Source: an uncultured Clostridia bacterium
GTDB taxonomy: Bacteria > Bacillota > Clostridia > Christensenellales > Borkfalkiaceae
Length of the DNA stretch: 64,000 nt
Direction: 5' to 3'
Assembly: GCA_947570625.1 (NCBI GenBank)
Contig: CANOUP010000007.1
Location: 1-64,000 of the forward strand
The stretch's first letter is position 1; each line of letters begins with the position of its first letter. The translations under genes were made by a program, and so were the position numbers. Shown one piece after another: positions 61,893-64,000 of the stretch. The notes under the pieces are model-generated. The model did not search any database. It was not told the DNA's origin and saw nothing but the letters and a program-made list of their open reading frames with translations.

Positions 61893-61989
61893 AAAAAAGG
61901 GCTATTTTATAAGAAAAATAGCCCAGACGAACGACATTTTACGCAATACGGCTTCCTGCGGTAATTTCCGCAAACTCGTCAGTCGCCGT
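61893..61989 (-). promoter_or_regulatory. ZTP riboswitch (pfl motif) with overlapping terminator
   Basis: Read on the minus strand, ACGGC (61989-61985) pairs with GCCGT (61952-61948) as P1. Inside it are GACTGACG, a hairpin TGCGG / CCGCA and GGAAGC. After a linker comes CGTCTGGGC (61929-61921). GACG and CGTC pair as the pseudoknot; the family consensus is GGCG and CGCC, so both sides have changed together. The last bases, GGGC, also form the terminator GGGCTATTTT / AAAATAGCCC (61924-61899) with six T residues. By known family action, ZTP (AICAR triphosphate, made when folate is short) stabilises the aptamer and prevents termination, turning on pflA and following genes. Confidence 0.94.
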
Positions 61990-62011
61990 TTGCCTGTTGA
62001 ATTGTAATACG

Positions 62012-62040
62012 ATTATAACAGATACCGCGCCGGTTGTCAA
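62012..62040 (-). promoter_or_regulatory. Consensus promoter of the pfl operon
   Basis: On the minus strand TTGACA (62040-62035), a 17-base spacer and TATAAT (62017-62012): a perfect sigma-A promoter about 15 bases before the riboswitch aptamer. Confidence 0.93.
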
Positions 62041-62093
62041 CAGTATACACTAAATATTGTATAAGATTTTTTTAAACGGCACTATATCTTGTG

Positions 62094-62279
62094 TCATTGA
62101 CCCGAAGAATCGTTATCTTCGGCGTTTTCGCCCGCTTCTTCGCGGTCGAAAAGCTTTTTATTGCGCAAGTGCAGGGACACGACGAGATAGATATTGAAAA
62201 CCATCAATACCAAAGCCGATACGCACAAAATTATTACCGTCAGTTTTTCGGCTAACGTTATTCCCGCAAGCAAACGCAT
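62094..62279 (-). CDS. Small single-pass membrane protein
   Basis: Starting at the ATG at 62279, which has GGGGAGAGG just upstream, the protein has 61 residues. One hydrophobic helix (about 13-36) is followed by a short basic stretch (HLRNKKLFDRE) and an acidic C-terminus rich in Glu, Asp and Ser. The orientation should be C-terminus inside by the positive-inside rule. I recognise no family. It is 13 bases after the aspartate kinase gene on the same strand. A ten-codon longer form is possible but would place the ribosome-binding site inside the gene. Confidence 0.65.
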   Translation of the reverse strand: MRLLAGITLAEKLTVIILCVSALVLMVFNIYLVVSLHLRNKKLFDREEAGENAEDNDSSGQ

Positions 62280-62292
62280 ACGCCTCTCCCCT

Positions 62293-63621
62293 TTATCTGC
62301 ACGACGCAAAAAACTCGTTATATATTGCCTTAATACAGCGTTCGTAATCCTCGTTTTTCACGCCTACGACTATATTGAGCTCGCTCGACCCTTGGTCAAT
62401 CATTTTAATGTTGATATCGGCGGAAGCAATCGCGTTGAAAAGACGGGCGGAAGTTCCCACCGACGACGACATACCGTGACCGACCGTCGCTATAAGCGCT
62501 ATGTTTTCTATTACGCGCACAACGTCGGGGTCGACAGCTTCCTTAATATTTTCAATAATTTCGTTGAGTTTATCTCCGCTCAACGCCTCGCCCGACACGA
62601 CAAGCGACATTGTATCTATACCCGAAGGAATATGCTCGACGGGAACGCCCGCGCCTTCGATAACGGAAAGCACTTTCCTTATAAAGCCTATTTCGGCGTT
62701 CATGAGCGATTTTTCTATGTAAATGACGGTAAAGTTTTTTCTGCCCGCTATTCCCGTAACCGTATCGCCCGACAGAATATGACGGGAAGTCGGTACAATG
62801 GTCGTTCCCTCGTCCTGCGGGCGGAAAGTATTTTTTATGTTAATGGGGATATTCGCCTTGCGCACGGGAAAAATGGATTCGCTGTGAAGTACGTCCGCGC
62901 CCATATAACTAAGCTCGCGCAGTTCTTTATACGACAGCGTCTTGATACGGCGGGGACTGTCTACGATATGCGGGTCGCAGGCAAGAAATCCCGAAACGTC
63001 CGTCCAGTTTTCATAGAGGGTTGCGTTTACGGCGCGAGCAACGACCGCGCCCGTTATGTCCGAACCTCCGCGCGAAAACGTTTTGACCCTGCCGTCCGCG
63101 CCCTTGCCGTAAAAACCGGGAAAAACCGCAAGTTTTACTCCGTCGACCGCTTCCGAAATCGCTTTGTAAGATTTTGCGCCGTCGAGAGTTCCGTCCGCTT
63201 TGAAAAATATGACTTCTTCCGAGTCAATAAACTTTGCGCCCGAAACTTCGGCGAATACGCGCGCGCTTAAATATTCACCGCGCGACGCAGTGAAATCCGT
63301 GCTGTTTTCGGACACGATACGGCGCTCGGTTTCGTCGAGAACGGCGCCTATATCCGTTTTAAGATTAAGCTGTCTTGCTATATCGAGAAAGCGCGCCCTT
63401 ACCGCGGGGAAACTCTTGCTTATCCCGCCCGTTTCGTTGAGTTCGCTCTGGCACGAATACAGCAAATCGGTCACTTTGACGTCGCCCGAATATCTTTTAC
63501 CCGGGGCGGACACAACCGCGAAACGGCGGTCCTTGTCGCTTTCCATTATTTTTTTTACTTCGACGATAATGTTTCCGTCCGCCATAGACGTACCGCCGAA
63601 TTTACATACTTTCAGTGCCAT
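62293..63621 (-). CDS. Aspartate kinase
   Basis: The first enzyme of lysine, threonine and methionine synthesis phosphorylates aspartate. The ATG at 63621 (MALKVCKFGGTSMADG, with GAGG upstream) gives 442 residues; an earlier in-frame start lies inside the upstream gene and is rejected. Motifs are KFGGTS (7-12), FSRGGSDITGAVVARA and the C-terminal pair of ACT domains (about 300-442) with VIEGAGVPVEHIPSGIDT and IDQGSSELNIVVGV, which bind the feedback amino acid. Which of Lys, Thr or Met inhibits it cannot be read by eye. It is followed by a small membrane protein gene. Confidence 0.95.
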   Translation of the reverse strand: MALKVCKFGGTSMADGNIIVEVKKIMESDKDRRFAVVSAPGKRYSGDVKVTDLLYSCQSELNETGGISKSFPAVRARFLDIARQLNLKTDIGAVLDETERRIVSENSTDFTASRGEYLSARVFAEVSGAKFIDSEEVIFFKADGTLDGAKSYKAISEAVDGVKLAVFPGFYGKGADGRVKTFSRGGSDITGAVVARAVNATLYENWTDVSGFLACDPHIVDSPRRIKTLSYKELRELSYMGADVLHSESIFPVRKANIPINIKNTFRPQDEGTTIVPTSRHILSGDTVTGIAGRKNFTVIYIEKSLMNAEIGFIRKVLSVIEGAGVPVEHIPSGIDTMSLVVSGEALSGDKLNEIIENIKEAVDPDVVRVIENIALIATVGHGMSSSVGTSARLFNAIASADINIKMIDQGSSELNIVVGVKNEDYERCIKAIYNEFFASCR

Positions 63622-63634
63622 CCGTTTCCTCGGT

Positions 63635-64000
63635 CTATATAAGTTTAGCTTCAATATAGTAGCGTTTTTCGTTGCCCTCGCCCATAGAAAAGGTTTTACG
63701 GGGCAGGTTCCCGCTTTTTGCGATAAGCGAAAAGAAATCGTCCTTGGCGATTGCGGGAAGTATTACCCCCGCCCCGCTCTCTTCGGTAAGTTCGGCCGCC
63801 TGCGCTTCGCCGTGTATATAATCGACTTCTCCGCCGTGCTCTTTTATAAACGAAGCAATGTATTCGTCGAGCAATCTTATACCTTCGGGAATATTTTCGC
63901 TGAAAGGTATTACCTCGCGCTTACCGCCCGAAATAAAAACCGCCTTGCCCTTTCCGCAAGTTTTAAGTCCGCTTCTGAACTCTTTTATATTATCGGTCTT
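63635..64000 (-). CDS. DUF1015 family protein, C-terminal part (gene runs off the window)
   Basis: An open frame of 121 codons continues to the window edge without a start, so this is the 3' end of a longer gene. The end of the protein, LPRKTFSMGEGNEKRYYIEA, is typical of clostridial DUF1015 proteins, as is the preceding GVILPAIAKDDFFSLI. Full-length members have about 400 residues and often lie next to serA; the function is unknown. The stop is 13 bases before the aspartate kinase start, so the two are probably co-transcribed. Confidence 0.8.
   Translation of the reverse strand, partial: KTDNIKEFRSGLKTCGKGKAVFISGGKREVIPFSENIPEGIRLLDEYIASFIKEHGGEVDYIHGEAQAAELTEESGAGVILPAIAKDDFFSLIAKSGNLPRKTFSMGEGNEKRYYIEAKLI

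Noticed and set aside
62194..63270. A 358-codon plus-strand open frame opposite aspartate kinase
   Set aside because: It is the antisense of a clear aspartate kinase gene with all motifs; its translation is Arg/Tyr/Phe rich and resembles no family.
1..64000. tRNA genes, CRISPR arrays, insertion sequences, prophage or conjugative genes
   Set aside because: I looked for tRNA cloverleaf signatures, regular repeats, transposase or integrase motifs and inverted terminal repeats and saw none.

Overview
The window looks like a piece of chromosome from an anaerobic, fermentative, endospore-forming member of the Firmicutes (class Clostridia), probably an uncultured gut lineage. The evidence is sporulation genes (spoVAC, spoVAD, spoVAE, yunB), pyruvate formate-lyase with its activase, a two-subunit iron-sulfur fumarase, the large Bacillus-type SRP RNA, a pheST T-box leader, the gene order prs-pth-mfd-foldase seen in clostridia, and several secreted lipoproteins with BspA-type leucine-rich repeats or Listeria-Bacteroides (Flg_new) repeats. 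I see no tRNA, CRISPR array, transposase or prophage. Nearly all sequence is accounted for by genes and their control regions. A more exact taxon would be a guess.

Layout. 1-3.4 kb: tmcAL, a broken HTH gene, RNase P RNA (minus strand) and pyruvate kinase. 3.5-6.7 kb: two flavoproteins and a ferritin-like protein (minus). 6.8-11.6 kb: uvrB-uvrA behind an apparent LexA-controlled promoter. 11.7-13.8 kb: a two-component system. 14-16 kb: a two-gene radical-SAM/DUF4130 DNA-repair operon whose promoter carries a box like that of uvrB. 16-18.5 kb: a leucine-rich-repeat lipoprotein, Mrp and the SRP RNA. 18.5-20.7 kb: an ABC exporter facing a small HTH regulator across a shared control region with two matching operators. 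20.7-28.9 kb: uppP, a foldase-like lipoprotein, mfd, pth and prs. 29-31.5 kb: tadA, an M14 peptidase, rlmH and a CPBP protease, divergent from the fumarase genes. 33-36.7 kb: T-box leader and pheST. 36.7-38.8 kb: yunB, spoVAE, spoVAD. 39-54.1 kb: one large lipoprotein gene, then a seven-gene MoxR/DUF58/VWA envelope operon with two lipoproteins. 54.3-62 kb: spoVAC, SDR, ZIP, TVP38, folA, thyA, pflB and pflA, headed by a ZTP riboswitch. 62-64 kb: a small membrane protein, aspartate kinase and the end of a DUF1015 gene.

Main points. (1) A ZTP riboswitch, with pseudoknot covariation visible in the sequence, precedes pflA-pflB-thyA-folA and so may tie formate production and thymidylate/folate synthesis to folate status. 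(2) About 15 kb holding the MoxR operon and a lipoprotein gene lies between spoVAC and spoVAD, which are normally adjacent. (3) The uncharacterised radical-SAM/DUF4130 pair may belong to the SOS regulon. (4) Several strong promoters put the -10 hexamer 6-7 bases before the start codon, which predicts leaderless mRNAs.
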